A program made the translations under genes and the position numbers. This document shows, one piece after another, positions 7,790 to 16,621 of a DNA stretch of 64,000 nt. The stretch comes from Flavobacterium sp. LMO8 (GTDB taxonomy: Bacteria > Bacteroidota > Bacteroidia > Flavobacteriales > Flavobacteriaceae), in the NCBI RefSeq assembly GCF_009495755.1, contig NZ_WIBJ01000006.1, positions 1-64,000 of the forward strand, given 5' to 3'. Position 1 is the stretch's first letter. The number at the start of each line of letters is the position of its first letter. The notes beneath the pieces were generated by a model that searched no databases, was not told where the DNA came from, and saw nothing but the letters and a program-made list of their open reading frames with translations.

Positions 7790-9067
7790 TTAAGTTTTCA
7801 ATTTCTTCTTTCTAGCTGCAGGAAACAATACATTGTTTAATATCAAACGATAACCTGGCGAATTTGGATGTAAATCTAAAACTGTAGGAGCATCTCCTAC
7901 TCTATGTTGGTAATCTTCTGGGTCGTGACCTCCATAAAAAGTAAACATTCCTTTTCCTTTGGTTCCGTGAATGTATCGTGCTTCTCCGTTGATTTTGCAT
8001 TCGCCCATTACCAAAACATTAGATTTGATTTTCTCAGCATCAAAAGCAGTAGTTTGTCCCATAAAACCTTTAACTAATTGTGTATGATTTTGACACAACA
8101 TCGTAGGAATTGGATCCCATTTTGCGGAATATTCCATTAAAGTAAAGTAGTCTTTATCCATAGAAAAAGCTCCTTTCCCGTGTTCTTCGGTGGTATCGAT
8201 ATCTGAAAACTCATAAACCATTGGATTACGAACTAACGTATAATCCTTAAAAGCAAAAGTACTTGTGTAATCTATACGGGATTGATAATTGGCTTCTGAA
8301 TCATCTCCGTCAAACATCGGTTCGCAAATATCAACTCCTTCTGCCGAAAGCGCAATATCAAAGCTATCAGTAGCCGAACACATCGCAAACATAAATCCGC
8401 CACCAATAACAAAATCTCTGATTTTTTTAGCTACCGCTAATTTCTCTTCCGAAACTTTAGTATAACCTAACTTTTTAGCCAAAGCTTCTGCTTCTGCTTT
8501 TTGTTGGATGTACCACGGCGTACTTCTATAATTTCCAAAAAACTTTCCGTATTGACCCGTAAAATCTTCGTGATGCAAGTGCAACCAATCGTATAACAAT
8601 AATTGATCTGACAAAACTTCTTCATCGTAAATTTCGGTAAACGGAATTTCGGCATACGTTAAAACCATGGTTACAGCATCATCCCATGGTTGCTTTCCTT
8701 TTGGAGTATAAACCGCAATTTTTGGCGCTTTTTCTAATACAACTGTTTCCATATTTTGTGATGGCGAACTAATTTCTTCTAAAATAGTATTAGTTGCCGC
8801 ATCCGATAATACTTCAAAAGTTACGCCTCGAATTTGACATTCTTTTCTAATTTCTGGAGCATCAGGTAATAGAAAAGAACCACCACGATAATTTAACAAC
8901 CAACTTACTTTGTAACTTTTATCTAAAGCCCAATAGGTAATTCCGTAGGCTTTTAAATGATTTTGTTGTCCTTCAGCTTCCATTGGTAATAACACAAAGG
9001 AGGCTTTGCTCGAAAAAGAGCTAAGAAAAAACAATATAATATATAAGCTGATCGCTTTAGATTTCAT
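7790..9067 (-). CDS. Secreted protein of the flavobacterial 'asparagine synthetase B' group
   Basis: The 425-residue protein starts with a signal peptide (about 1-22, ending SKA). Proteins like this are often labelled asparagine synthetase B in flavobacterial genomes. I see no N-terminal Cys2 glutaminase nucleophile and no SGGxDS PP-loop, so that label is not supported. The middle has KIAVYTPKGKQPWDDAV and GGGFMFAMCSATDSFD; the second resembles the nucleophile elbow of class I glutamine-amidotransferase folds, with a Cys in the elbow. The C-terminus has FTFYGGHDPEDYQHRVGDAPTVLDLHPNSPGYRLILNNVLFP-type conserved sequence, here described only by family resemblance. It acts outside the cytoplasm. 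Its promoter region contains unusual repeats (9096-9198). Confidence 0.72.
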   Translation of the reverse strand: MKSKAISLYIILFFLSSFSSKASFVLLPMEAEGQQNHLKAYGITYWALDKSYKVSWLLNYRGGSFLLPDAPEIRKECQIRGVTFEVLSDAATNTILEEISSPSQNMETVVLEKAPKIAVYTPKGKQPWDDAVTMVLTYAEIPFTEIYDEEVLSDQLLLYDWLHLHHEDFTGQYGKFFGNYRSTPWYIQQKAEAEALAKKLGYTKVSEEKLAVAKKIRDFVIGGGFMFAMCSATDSFDIALSAEGVDICEPMFDGDDSEANYQSRIDYTSTFAFKDYTLVRNPMVYEFSDIDTTEEHGKGAFSMDKDYFTLMEYSAKWDPIPTMLCQNHTQLVKGFMGQTTAFDAEKIKSNVLVMGECKINGEARYIHGTKGKGMFTFYGGHDPEDYQHRVGDAPTVLDLHPNSPGYRLILNNVLFPAARKKKLKT

Positions 9068-9095
9068 GGTTTGCTATTATAATTGGACTAATTTA

Positions 9096-9131
9096 TAACA
9101 TTTCTAACAAATATTATTTATTGAAATGTTA
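9096..9131. promoter_or_regulatory. Nine-bp inverted repeat upstream of the secreted-protein gene
   Basis: TAACATTTC at 9096-9104 is repeated exactly in reverse complement at 9123-9131, with an 18-base spacer. It lies 29-64 bases upstream of the start codon at 9067 and could be an operator. Confidence 0.45.
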
Positions 9132-9138
9132 AAGTCGC

Positions 9139-9198
9139 ACCCCCGTAAAAATACCTGGTTACCCCCGTAAAAATACCTGGTTTGAAAATCAGGTATTT
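9139..9198. repeat. Two exact 22-bp tandem repeats plus an inverted half copy
   Basis: A 22-base unit (ACCCCCGTAAAAATACCTGG followed by TT) occurs twice back to back at 9139-9160 and 9161-9182. A third, inverted partial copy (CAGGTATTT, 9190-9198) pairs perfectly with AAATACCTG (9071+100 i.e. 9171-9179) of the second unit. Each unit contains a GTA-N4-TAC dyad as found in sites of LuxR/NarL-type regulators. The arrangement lies upstream of the secreted-protein gene (minus) and of a possible small peptide (plus). Confidence 0.85.
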
Positions 9199-9257
9199 CT
9201 ACTCTTACACAGGAATATTTTTTGCTTTAGTTTTGACACATATCAAAATAAAAAAAG

Positions 9258-9395
9258 ATGAACACGAACAGTCGAAATTTATCGTTAATAAACTCGAAAG
9301 AAATGAAATTATTAAAAAAAATTGGATATATAGTATTAGCAATAACTATCCTTGTGTATTTTGTTTTAGTTTTTCAATTCTGCAGAAATTACTAA
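9258..9395 (+). CDS. Possible small single-helix membrane peptide, 45 residues
   Basis: An ATG-started frame encodes 45 residues; a second ATG at 9303 gives a 30-residue version starting MKLLKKIGYIVLAI and continuing with one hydrophobic helix to FVLVFQFCRNY. Two or more N-terminal lysines followed by about 20 hydrophobic residues is what a small membrane peptide would look like. It lies between the tandem repeats and the 3' end of the response regulator gene. There is no family match I can name, and it may be chance in AT-rich sequence. Confidence 0.33.
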   Translation: MNTNSRNLSLINSKEMKLLKKIGYIVLAITILVYFVLVFQFCRNY

Positions 9396-9416
9396 TTTCT
9401 TTCGAATTTTCAATTA

Positions 9417-10109
9417 TTAAGACTCAATATCATTATTAGAGTCTTCTTCTTCTAAGTTGATAACTTTATTTTGTATGGCAAATATGACTAATCCTGCCAT
9501 ATTTTTTGAGTTGGTCTTTAACAAAAGGTTATTTCTATGACCATCAACTGTTCGAGTACTTAAACTCAACATCTCTCCAATTTCAACTGAACTGTATTGT
9601 TTACAAATTAATTCCAAAACTTCCTTTTCTCTTTCGGTTAAGAAATCCTCATCTAAAACAGTTCTTGAAGTTGCATTTGAAATCATGTTTTGATGAATTA
9701 CTTCCATCACGATTTCATTATAATAAAATCCTTTTTGAGCCACTTCGTTAACAGTTTTAATCATATCAACCGGCGAAGCGTTTTTAACTAAATACGATGC
9801 TGCGCCCACGTTAATCATATTAGCAATAAACGATTTAGTATTATAACTAGTTAAGGCAATAATTCGAATTGCTGGAAAATCTTTGTGAATTAACTTAGTT
9901 GCTTCCACTCCGTTTAATAATGGCATTTTTAAATCCATCATTATAATATCGGGAAGTTCGGTAGTAGTTTTTAAATGTTCCACTAATTCACCTCCGTTTG
10001 AAGCTTCGAAAATAATTTCAATATTAGGTTCACGTTGAAGTAAGAAATAGATTCCTTTTCGGAATAATTCCTCATCATCAGCTAATATTATTCTAATCTT
10101 TTGTTCCAT
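9417..10109 (-). CDS. Response regulator, NarL/LuxR family
   Basis: The 230-residue protein has an N-terminal receiver domain with the acidic pair Asp11-Asp12, the phosphoacceptor Asp59 in IIMMDLKMP, a switch Thr/Ser in ALTSYN and Lys in LVKNAS, and a C-terminal LuxR-type helix-turn-helix (about 160-222, LTEREKEVLELI ... STRTVDGHRNNLLLKT). It should bind DNA as a dimer when phosphorylated by the kinase encoded just upstream; their stop and start codons overlap by one base (TAATG). Its targets are unknown; the repeats at 9139-9198 are candidate sites. Confidence 0.94.
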   Translation of the reverse strand: MEQKIRIILADDEELFRKGIYFLLQREPNIEIIFEASNGGELVEHLKTTTELPDIIMMDLKMPLLNGVEATKLIHKDFPAIRIIALTSYNTKSFIANMINVGAASYLVKNASPVDMIKTVNEVAQKGFYYNEIVMEVIHQNMISNATSRTVLDEDFLTEREKEVLELICKQYSSVEIGEMLSLSTRTVDGHRNNLLLKTNSKNMAGLVIFAIQNKVINLEEEDSNNDIES

Positions 10110-10906
10110 TAATTGAAATTAAATATCATTTTTACTCCTTCGTTTGGTTTTGAAGTAAAGCTAAAATTGCCTCCTAAAAAGTTAATTCTACTTTCTATAT
10201 TCATCATTCCCAAACCTTTTTGATTTTCCTCACTCGAACTATCAAAACCTAATCCGTTATCGATATAAGTACATGTTTTTCGGTCTTCGAAAGTAGTAAA
10301 TTGTATTGAAACTTCTGTGGCTTTTCCGTGTCGAAGCGAATTATTTAACAATTCTTGAAGGATACGAAATATATGTAAATGTTTTTCAATAGTATAGCTT
10401 ACAAAATCAATGTTGTTTTCATACGAAACTTTAACAGTTTTGGTACTATTAAACTCTTCTACAAGTTCTTCAATTCCGGCATGAAGTCCAAATTTCTCTA
10501 AAACTGGTGGTAATAAATCGTGTGCAATGCGTCTAGAATTCTCTAACGCTTTTTGTGTTAACTCAATAATATTGTTGGTGATTTCTAATTGTTCGGTTTC
10601 GTTTAGATTTGGAGTTTTCAATAAATGACTGTTTAGTGAAACCACATTAAGTTTTGAACTAATATCATCATGCAAGTCTTGTGCAATACGTTTACGCTCT
10701 TCTTCCTGAGTAATTAAAACCGAATTTAATAACTCTTTTTGGTGTTCAATCTCTAAGTTTTTTTTATCTACTTCAATTTGGACGATTTTCTTTCTTGAAA
10801 AATAGAAAAATAAAATCAGCACCAAAAACATAGATAAAAAAGCTAGCAAAATAAAAAAAACCGCATTTGCTAACTCTGCATTCTCTATATTAATTGTATT
10901 TGCCAT
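10109..10906 (-). CDS. Sensor histidine kinase, HPK7 (HisKA_3) type
   Basis: The 265-residue kinase has one membrane helix at about 13-37, a short coiled coil (40-72), the HisKA_3 box EEERKRIAQDLHDDISSKLN with His79 as phosphoacceptor, and a C-terminal ATPase domain with LQELLNNSLRHG (N box), DNGLGFD (G1) and GLGMMNIESRINFLGG (G2). It lacks a recognisable sensing domain; the preceding gene, which overlaps it by 17 bases, encodes a multi-helix membrane protein that may do the sensing. It pairs with the NarL-type regulator downstream. Confidence 0.93.
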   Translation of the reverse strand: MANTINIENAELANAVFFILLAFLSMFLVLILFFYFSRKKIVQIEVDKKNLEIEHQKELLNSVLITQEEERKRIAQDLHDDISSKLNVVSLNSHLLKTPNLNETEQLEITNNIIELTQKALENSRRIAHDLLPPVLEKFGLHAGIEELVEEFNSTKTVKVSYENNIDFVSYTIEKHLHIFRILQELLNNSLRHGKATEVSIQFTTFEDRKTCTYIDNGLGFDSSSEENQKGLGMMNIESRINFLGGNFSFTSKPNEGVKMIFNFN

Positions 10907-11528
10907 CTTTGTTAAAATAAATTAGTTTCAATTGGTAAAAGAAAAATCCAAATTTGATAAATTGTAGCGTTAAATTTATGGTCATTAAATTTTTATAAAA
11001 AATATTACTTCTATCAAAAAATGAATATAATTCGTAAAACAAAAAGACAAAAGTACTTCCAAATAAATATAATAAAATCCCTAGGTTAGCATAATAAAAT
11101 TCAGTTCTTTGTCCTAAATTATTGTACAAATGCATGGTAGCATAAATGATTATAGGCATTGTAGCTAAATACATTTCTAACAAACTATACTCAAAAAACA
11201 TTTGAGGGTTAAAAACATATCGCGACAATAAAAAAACAGGAAGTATAATTAATAGAAAATAGACAGATAATAACTGCTTTTTAGTTTGTAAAAGGGTGGC
11301 ATAAAAATAACTCAGGATTACAAATTGGAACAAATCATAAAAATGCGATGTAAAAATATTATAAATCTTAAACCAATTCCATAAATTAGAGGCAACAAAG
11401 TCTATTATCAGCACTCCTAAAATATATAATGTAAAAATTTTATAGGTTTTTCCAAACTTGAAAAAACCTATAAAATAAAGTATGCATAAAATTGCAGAGG
11501 TACCAAATAAGTAATAGGAAGAATCCAC
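10890..11528 (-). CDS. Multi-helix membrane protein linked to the histidine kinase
   Basis: The 212-residue protein has about seven hydrophobic helices spread over its whole length and ends in a short polar tail (FNKDGKYN). The start is GTG at 11528, directly after the TAG of the gene upstream. It overlaps the histidine kinase gene by 17 bases, so the two are translated together. The layout is like that of kinases whose membrane sensor is encoded as a separate subunit; that role is inferred, and no domain family was recognised. Confidence 0.7.
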   Translation of the reverse strand: MDSSYYLFGTSAILCILYFIGFFKFGKTYKIFTLYILGVLIIDFVASNLWNWFKIYNIFTSHFYDLFQFVILSYFYATLLQTKKQLLSVYFLLIILPVFLLSRYVFNPQMFFEYSLLEMYLATMPIIIYATMHLYNNLGQRTEFYYANLGILLYLFGSTFVFLFYELYSFFDRSNIFYKNLMTINLTLQFIKFGFFFYQLKLIYFNKDGKYN

Positions 11529-11840
11529 CTATTTTAAATTAAGCAATTGGCTTTCAATACCACAATTTGGAGGACAAGGATAAGATTTATCAACCAAAAT
11601 ATGATTATCATCTATCAAATCTTGACCATTAGCATCTACACCTACTAATATTACTTTTTGAATGCCGTCGTCATCAACTGCCATATAAGCTCTAATTGCC
11701 ACAACATCACTAGGCTCCATAACGTCTAATAAAGCTTGTTTTTGAATTAAGTGTGCTTTTGCAGGTTCTTTTGGTAGATTAGTTCTCCAATTTGTAATCC
11801 ATTTAATTGCGTCTTCGAGAGTAATTTTAAAATCTGACAT
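11529..11840 (-). CDS. Conserved hypothetical protein, 103 residues, first gene of the sensor operon
   Basis: The soluble protein begins MSDFKITLEDAIKWITNWR and ends with SYPCPPNCG, whose cysteine pair could bind a metal. The middle (VVAIRAYMAVDDDGIQKVILVGVDANGQDLI) reads as a beta-strand-rich core. No signal peptide or known catalytic motif is visible. It is the promoter-proximal member of a four-gene operon with no gaps (11840 to 9417), so it may be tied to signalling, but I cannot name a function. Confidence 0.65.
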   Translation of the reverse strand: MSDFKITLEDAIKWITNWRTNLPKEPAKAHLIQKQALLDVMEPSDVVAIRAYMAVDDDGIQKVILVGVDANGQDLIDDNHILVDKSYPCPPNCGIESQLLNLK

Positions 11841-11882
11841 ATTTTTATTTTTTATAATTGAATTATAAATGTAGTAAAAAAA

Positions 11883-11915
11883 TTAATAAAAAAAACAGGC
11901 AATTTGCCTGTTTTT
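11883..11915 (-). terminator. Terminator of dnaB
   Basis: An 11-bp perfect stem (11891-11901 with 11905-11915) with a three-base loop lies 19 bases past the dnaB stop. On the minus strand it is followed by a run of T residues. Confidence 0.9.
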
Positions 11916-11933
11916 AACTTTATTTTGAATTAT

Positions 11934-13481
11934 TTAAAATGGAACATCTGAATCATCATCAAACGAATTCATGGTGCTACCAAAAGCTTCGTTAGGCGTT
12001 GGTAAATTTGGCGTAATGAATGGATTATTATCATCCAAATTCATTTTAGAAGGCAATTCATCAAATGGAGAACTAAAATCGTCTAAATTTTCGAACTTTC
12101 CTAAGTTTCCTACGAACTTTAATCGGATTTCATCTAAACCACCATTTCTGTGTTTTGCTACGATAAATTCGGCCTGACCTTGTGTTGGTGTACGTTCTTC
12201 ATCATCCCATTCGTCAATTTTATAATATTCTGGGCGGTAAATAAACGATACAATATCCGCATCTTGCTCAATCGCACCCGATTCACGAAGGTCGGAAAGT
12301 AAAGGCCTTTTACTAGAACCACGAGTTTCCACCGCACGCGATAACTGAGAAAGCGCAATAACCGGAACGTTTAATTCTTTTGCTAATGCTTTTAAGTTTC
12401 GGGAAATAGTAGAAATTTCTTGTTCACGATTTCCACCGCCTTTTCCATTTCCACCAGCTGTCATTAACTGCAAATAATCCACAACAATCATTTTAATTCC
12501 ATATTGAGATGAAAGTCGTCTTGCTTTCGCACGTAAATCAAAAATGGATAATGAAGGTGTATCATCAATATATAAAGGTGCCTTTTCTAAGTTTTTTACT
12601 TTGATAGAAAGTTGCTCCCATTCGTGTTTTTCTAATTTTCCGGTACGAAGCTTTTCAGAAGACAAACCCGTTTCAGATGAAATCAAACGTGTAATTAACT
12701 GAACAGAAGACATCTCCAAAGAGAATAAAGCCACTGGATGATTGTAATCAACCGCCATATTTCGAGCCATTGAAAGTACAAATGCGGTTTTACCCATACC
12801 CGGACGAGCCGCAATAATAATTAAATCGGATGGTTGCCAACCTGAGGTTAATTTATCTAAGTTGTGGAATCCTGTTGCTATTCCACTCAAACCTTCTTTT
12901 CCTGCAATTTCTTCGATACGTTTTTTTGCTTGAATTACTAAACTTTGAGCCGTTTCTGAACTACGTTTAATATTACCTTGCGTTACTTCGTATAATTTTG
13001 ATTCGGCTTTGTCTAATAAATCAAATACATCGGTAGATTCATCATAGGATTCTTCAATGATTTCGCTTGAAATTTTTATCAAACTTCTTTGAATGAATTT
13101 CTGTAAAATGATACGTGAGTGAAACTCAATATGTGCCGAAGAAGATATCTTTTGTGTTAGCTGAATCAAATAAAAATCGCCACCAGAAAGTTCTAGTTTT
13201 CCGTTTTTCTTTAATTGCGCCGAAACGGTTAATAAGTCTATCGGTTGAGTTTCATTAAATAACTGAACAATAGCCTCAAAAATATGCTTGTGAGCATCTT
13301 TGTAGAAGGCATCTGGTTGTAAAATATCAATTACTTCATCTACCCCTTTTTTATCAATCATCATGGCACCAAGTACCGCTTCTTCAAGGTCTAACGCTTG
13401 AGGAGGTAGTTTTCCTTTTTCCAAATTGATAATCGTAGTTTTATCTACTTTTATCGGGTTCATATTTCTGACATTTTCCAT
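11934..13481 (-). CDS. dnaB: Replicative DNA helicase DnaB
   Basis: DnaB is the hexameric fork helicase. The 515-residue protein has the N-terminal primase-interacting domain (about 25-130), a linker, and a RecA-like motor with Walker A ARPGMGKT (225-232), SLEMSS, Walker B VVDYLQLM, and the C-terminal SQLSRAVETRG ... LLSDLRESGAIEQDAD block carrying the sensor and arginine finger. No intein interrupts it. The final 60 residues are acidic and low in complexity. It is followed by its own terminator and lies downstream of accA on the same strand. Confidence 0.97.
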   Translation of the reverse strand: MENVRNMNPIKVDKTTIINLEKGKLPPQALDLEEAVLGAMMIDKKGVDEVIDILQPDAFYKDAHKHIFEAIVQLFNETQPIDLLTVSAQLKKNGKLELSGGDFYLIQLTQKISSSAHIEFHSRIILQKFIQRSLIKISSEIIEESYDESTDVFDLLDKAESKLYEVTQGNIKRSSETAQSLVIQAKKRIEEIAGKEGLSGIATGFHNLDKLTSGWQPSDLIIIAARPGMGKTAFVLSMARNMAVDYNHPVALFSLEMSSVQLITRLISSETGLSSEKLRTGKLEKHEWEQLSIKVKNLEKAPLYIDDTPSLSIFDLRAKARRLSSQYGIKMIVVDYLQLMTAGGNGKGGGNREQEISTISRNLKALAKELNVPVIALSQLSRAVETRGSSKRPLLSDLRESGAIEQDADIVSFIYRPEYYKIDEWDDEERTPTQGQAEFIVAKHRNGGLDEIRLKFVGNLGKFENLDDFSSPFDELPSKMNLDDNNPFITPNLPTPNEAFGSTMNSFDDDSDVPF

Positions 13482-13567
13482 ATTGCGAAGGTAACCAAAT
13501 TTTATAAAATATCCTTTTGAGTTCTTAATAGTGAACTGTTAATAACTCAAATTTATTGTTGATAAGC

Positions 13568-13600
13568 CAAAAAAAATCCGAAACTTGCGGCTTCGGATTT
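13568..13600 (-). terminator. Terminator of accA
   Basis: A perfect 9-bp stem (13574-13582 with 13592-13600) and a nine-base loop lie 25 bases beyond the accA stop; on the minus strand a T run follows. Confidence 0.85.
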
Positions 13601-13624
13601 TTATTTATAATTGAAAATAAGTGG

Positions 13625-14578
13625 TTATTCTTTGAATTCACCCATTTTGCTGTATTTATCCATTCGTTGCGCCACCAAATCTTTTGTTGATAAATCTTTT
13701 AACTCATTAAAAGCTTTAGTTACATACTCAGCAACCGATTTAAACGTAGTTTCTTTGTCGTAGTGAGCGCCACCAAGCGGTTCTGGAATAATATCGTCGA
13801 TTAACTTTTGTTTTTTCATATCAAACGAAGTTAATTTCAATGCTTCAGCTGCTTGCTCTTTGTATTCCCAACTTCTCCATAAGATAGACGAACACGATTC
13901 TGGAGAAATTACAGAATACCAAGTATTTTCCAACATATATACTCTATCTCCTACTCCAATTCCTAATGCACCTCCTGAAGCTCCTTCACCAATAATAACT
14001 GAAATAATAGGAGTTTTTAAACGAGCCATTTCGAAAATATTTCTTGCAATAGCTTCTCCTTGACCTCTTTCTTCAGCTTCTAAACCTGGATAAGCTCCTG
14101 GAGTGTCTATTAATGTTAATACAGGAATATTAAATTTCTCTGCCATTTTCATTAAACGTAATGCTTTACGATATCCTTCTGGATTGGCCATCCCGAAGTT
14201 TCTGTATTGGCGCATTTTAGTATTAATACCTTTTTGCTGCCCAATAATCATAAAAGATTGTCCGTTGATTTGACCTAATCCACCAACCATCGCTTTATCG
14301 TCTTTAAAACCTCTGTCTCCAAAAAGTTCTAAAAACGTTCCATTAGTTAAATTTGTAATATATTCTAATGTATAAGGGCGATTTGGATGACGCGATAATT
14401 GCACACGTTGCCAAGCTGTAAGATTTTTGTATATTTTTTTCTTAGTTTCTTCTAATTTCTTCTCAATTTGCTTGCAAGTGTTAGACACATCAACATCTGA
14501 TTCCTGACCAATGATTTGACATTTATCTAATTGGTCTTCAAGCTCTTTAATTGGTAATTCAAAATCTAAATATTCCAT
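13625..14578 (-). CDS. accA: Acetyl-CoA carboxylase carboxyltransferase, alpha subunit
   Basis: AccA with AccD transfers the carboxyl group from carboxybiotin to acetyl-CoA, making malonyl-CoA. The 317-residue protein starts [14 protein letters not shown], has the helical N-terminal region, and the crotonase-like core with [34 protein letters not shown] and the oxyanion-hole [12 protein letters not shown]. Full length is typical. It stands alone between its own promoter element (14611-14618) and terminator. Malonyl-CoA made here would also feed the polyene cluster. Confidence 0.97.
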   Translation of the reverse strand: MEYLDFELPIKELEDQLDKCQIIGQESDVDVSNTCKQIEKKLEETKKKIYKNLTAWQRVQLSRHPNRPYTLEYITNLTNGTFLELFGDRGFKDDKAMVGGLGQINGQSFMIIGQQKGINTKMRQYRNFGMANPEGYRKALRLMKMAEKFNIPVLTLIDTPGAYPGLEAEERGQGEAIARNIFEMARLKTPIISVIIGEGASGGALGIGVGDRVYMLENTWYSVISPESCSSILWRSWEYKEQAAEALKLTSFDMKKQKLIDDIIPEPLGGAHYDKETTFKSVAEYVTKAFNELKDLSTKDLVAQRMDKYSKMGEFKE

Positions 14579-14610
14579 AATCGGTTTATTTGGGTTTGTG
14601 TTTGTTGTGA

Positions 14611-14618
14611 CAAAGATA
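14611..14618 (-). promoter_or_regulatory. -7 promoter element of accA
   Basis: TATCTTTG on the minus strand, an exact match to TAnnTTTG, ends 33 bases before the accA start codon. No convincing -33 TTG is present at the usual spacing. Confidence 0.6.
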
Positions 14619-14649
14619 AAATTTTCAATTAACTTTGGTAAACTTATCG

Positions 14650-15537
14650 TTAATTAGTTGTAACTTTTTTATAACTTTTTACAATTCCGTTAGCAATAAC
14701 AGTTGCTAAAATAATTAAAGCACCTACATAAAACAGAGGCGACATTTCTTCCCCATCTTTGAAAATTAGTAAGGCTAAAATGATTCCGTAAATAGGTTCT
14801 AAATTTATGGTTAACATTACTGTAAACGGACTTAAAAATTTCATCACTTTTACCGATGCTGAAAAGGCATAAGCTGTACAAATTGATGATAATAAAAATA
14901 ACCATATTAAATCGTTTACAGAAAGCGCAAAGAAAGCAGGTGTAAAACTTCCTGCAAAAAACAAGTAAATACTTATGAAGAAAACACCGCTCGATAATTC
15001 GTAAAGTGAAATGATATTCGGATCGTATTCTTTAGCGTATTTACCATTAATAACTGAAAACAAAGCTGATAAAAATGCTGATGTTACGGCTAAGTAAATT
15101 CCGGTGGTATATTTGGTTTCTACATTGAAAATAATTCCTAATCCTACCACTACTATGATTCCAAAAAGCAACTCGTACCAAATAACTTTTCTCTTATAAA
15201 AAATAGGTTCTAAAATAGAAGCAAAAAAAGCACCTGTTGACAAACAGGCCAAGGTTATCGACACATTAGAAACTTTAATTGCTTGGTAAAACGTAAGCCA
15301 ATGTGCAGCTATAATAATTCCGGAAACTATAAATCCAATTAAAACATTGAATGGAACTTTAATTTTTTCTTTATTGAAAAGCACTACAAAAGTCATAATT
15401 ACCGATGCAAAAAGCATGCGATACCATACCAAATCTAAAGCTTCTAACGAAATTAATTTTCCAAGAATAGCGGTAAATCCCCAAATAAATACAATTACAT
15501 GAAGATGTAAATAACTTTTTAAATTATCGTTTTGCAT
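14650..15537 (-). CDS. EamA/DMT-superfamily transporter
   Basis: The 295-residue protein has about ten hydrophobic helices arranged as two EamA repeats (about 8-140 and 150-288), the plan of drug/metabolite transporters. Motif-like features are the N-terminal [17 protein letters not shown] and the second-repeat [15 protein letters not shown]. Substrate cannot be told from sequence. It overlaps the YjgP/YjgQ permease gene by 14 bases and is the last gene of the tgt operon. Confidence 0.92.
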   Translation of the reverse strand: MQNDNLKSYLHLHVIVFIWGFTAILGKLISLEALDLVWYRMLFASVIMTFVVLFNKEKIKVPFNVLIGFIVSGIIIAAHWLTFYQAIKVSNVSITLACLSTGAFFASILEPIFYKRKVIWYELLFGIIVVVGLGIIFNVETKYTTGIYLAVTSAFLSALFSVINGKYAKEYDPNIISLYELSSGVFFISIYLFFAGSFTPAFFALSVNDLIWLFLLSSICTAYAFSASVKVMKFLSPFTVMLTINLEPIYGIILALLIFKDGEEMSPLFYVGALIILATVIANGIVKSYKKVTTN

Positions 15538-16612
15538 TGCGAAGTAAGTAGGCTGCTAAAATTCCAAAAACAATATTTGGAAACCATACAGCTAAAAACG
15601 GAGGAATACTCGATTTTTCAGCTAAAGTTCCGAAAACTTTATCGAAGAAGATAAAAGTAAAAGCGATAACAATTCCGATGGCTAGATTAATTCCCATTCC
15701 ACCTCTACGCTTCATAGAAGAAACGGCAACTGCAATAATAGTTAGAATAAAAGCAGAAATTGGTAAACTAAATTTCTTGTAAAAAACTACCAAATAAGTA
15801 TTGATATTTCCGTTTCCTCTAGCTCTTTCTTTATTAATAAACGAGTTTAATTGACCAATTGTCATCGTTTCAGCTACATAAATTACCGGTGTTAAATCAT
15901 CCGGTTCAAAATTGTAAGCTACTGTTATTTTTTCGGAAGAAGTTAATTGGTCATTAGTTTCGCCAACAATTCTCTTATTATATCCGTACAACATATACTT
16001 TTTTGTCACTTCATTATAACGAATTCTATTAGCAGTAACTTTTTCAACCAATATATTATCTTGAAATTTTTCAAACGTAAAATTAAAACCTGTTTGCGAT
16101 AAATAATTGTAATTACTTACGTAAATATTCTCTTCTATTTTACCTTCCTTTTTAATCTGCCTAAAAACATCTGTAGTTTCTCTGGTTTTAGAGTTGTTTT
16201 TTAAGTTTTCATATCTAAAATCATTAAATCCTTTACTTGCCTTTGGTACTAAAAAGAATCCCATTAACAAAGCGAAAACCGAAACAATTACAGCTCCATA
16301 CATAAAAGGACGCAAGAATCGACCAAACGAAATTCCAGAACTCAAAATGGCAATAATTTCGGTATTGTTTGCTAATTTCGAGGTAAACCAAATAATCGAT
16401 AAGAATAAAAAAATTGGAAATAATAAATTAGCAAAATACACGGTAAAATCACCATAATAAATTAAAATATCCTTTAACGGAATTTTCTTTTCGATCATTT
16501 TGTTTACTTTTTCCGAAACATCAATTGTAATTCCAATTGGAATAAACATAATCAACATAACCGAAAAAGTGACCAAATAGCGTTTTAAAATGTATTTATC
16601 TATTATTTTCAT
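15524..16612 (-). CDS. LptF/LptG-type permease (YjgP/YjgQ family)
   Basis: Proteins of this family form the membrane part of the LptB2FG transporter that extracts lipopolysaccharide from the inner membrane. The 362-residue protein has two N-terminal helix groups, the family signature FPIFLFLSIIWFTSKLANNTE with nearby ILSSGISFGRFLRP, a large periplasmic jellyroll (about 125-260) and three C-terminal helices. It starts nine bases after tgt and overlaps the EamA gene. Whether it acts as LptF or LptG cannot be decided here. Confidence 0.92.
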   Translation of the reverse strand: MKIIDKYILKRYLVTFSVMLIMFIPIGITIDVSEKVNKMIEKKIPLKDILIYYGDFTVYFANLLFPIFLFLSIIWFTSKLANNTEIIAILSSGISFGRFLRPFMYGAVIVSVFALLMGFFLVPKASKGFNDFRYENLKNNSKTRETTDVFRQIKKEGKIEENIYVSNYNYLSQTGFNFTFEKFQDNILVEKVTANRIRYNEVTKKYMLYGYNKRIVGETNDQLTSSEKITVAYNFEPDDLTPVIYVAETMTIGQLNSFINKERARGNGNINTYLVVFYKKFSLPISAFILTIIAVAVSSMKRRGGMGINLAIGIVIAFTFIFFDKVFGTLAEKSSIPPFLAVWFPNIVFGILAAYLLRNAKR

Positions 16613-16621
16613 TGGCTGAAT

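Noticed and set aside
7751..7840. A 29-residue frame starting MKKLIFYIIFS with a lipobox-like LLSSC
   Set aside because: It runs antisense into the 3' end of the secreted-protein gene and stops soon after; most likely chance.
9139..9182. Possible CRISPR repeats
   Set aside because: Only two units, directly adjacent with no spacers, and no cas genes nearby.
9182..9439. An 85-residue plus-strand frame with a TTG start inside the repeat
   Set aside because: It begins within the 22-bp repeat, has no start context and overlaps the response regulator's end; the frame at 9258-9395 is the better small-gene candidate.
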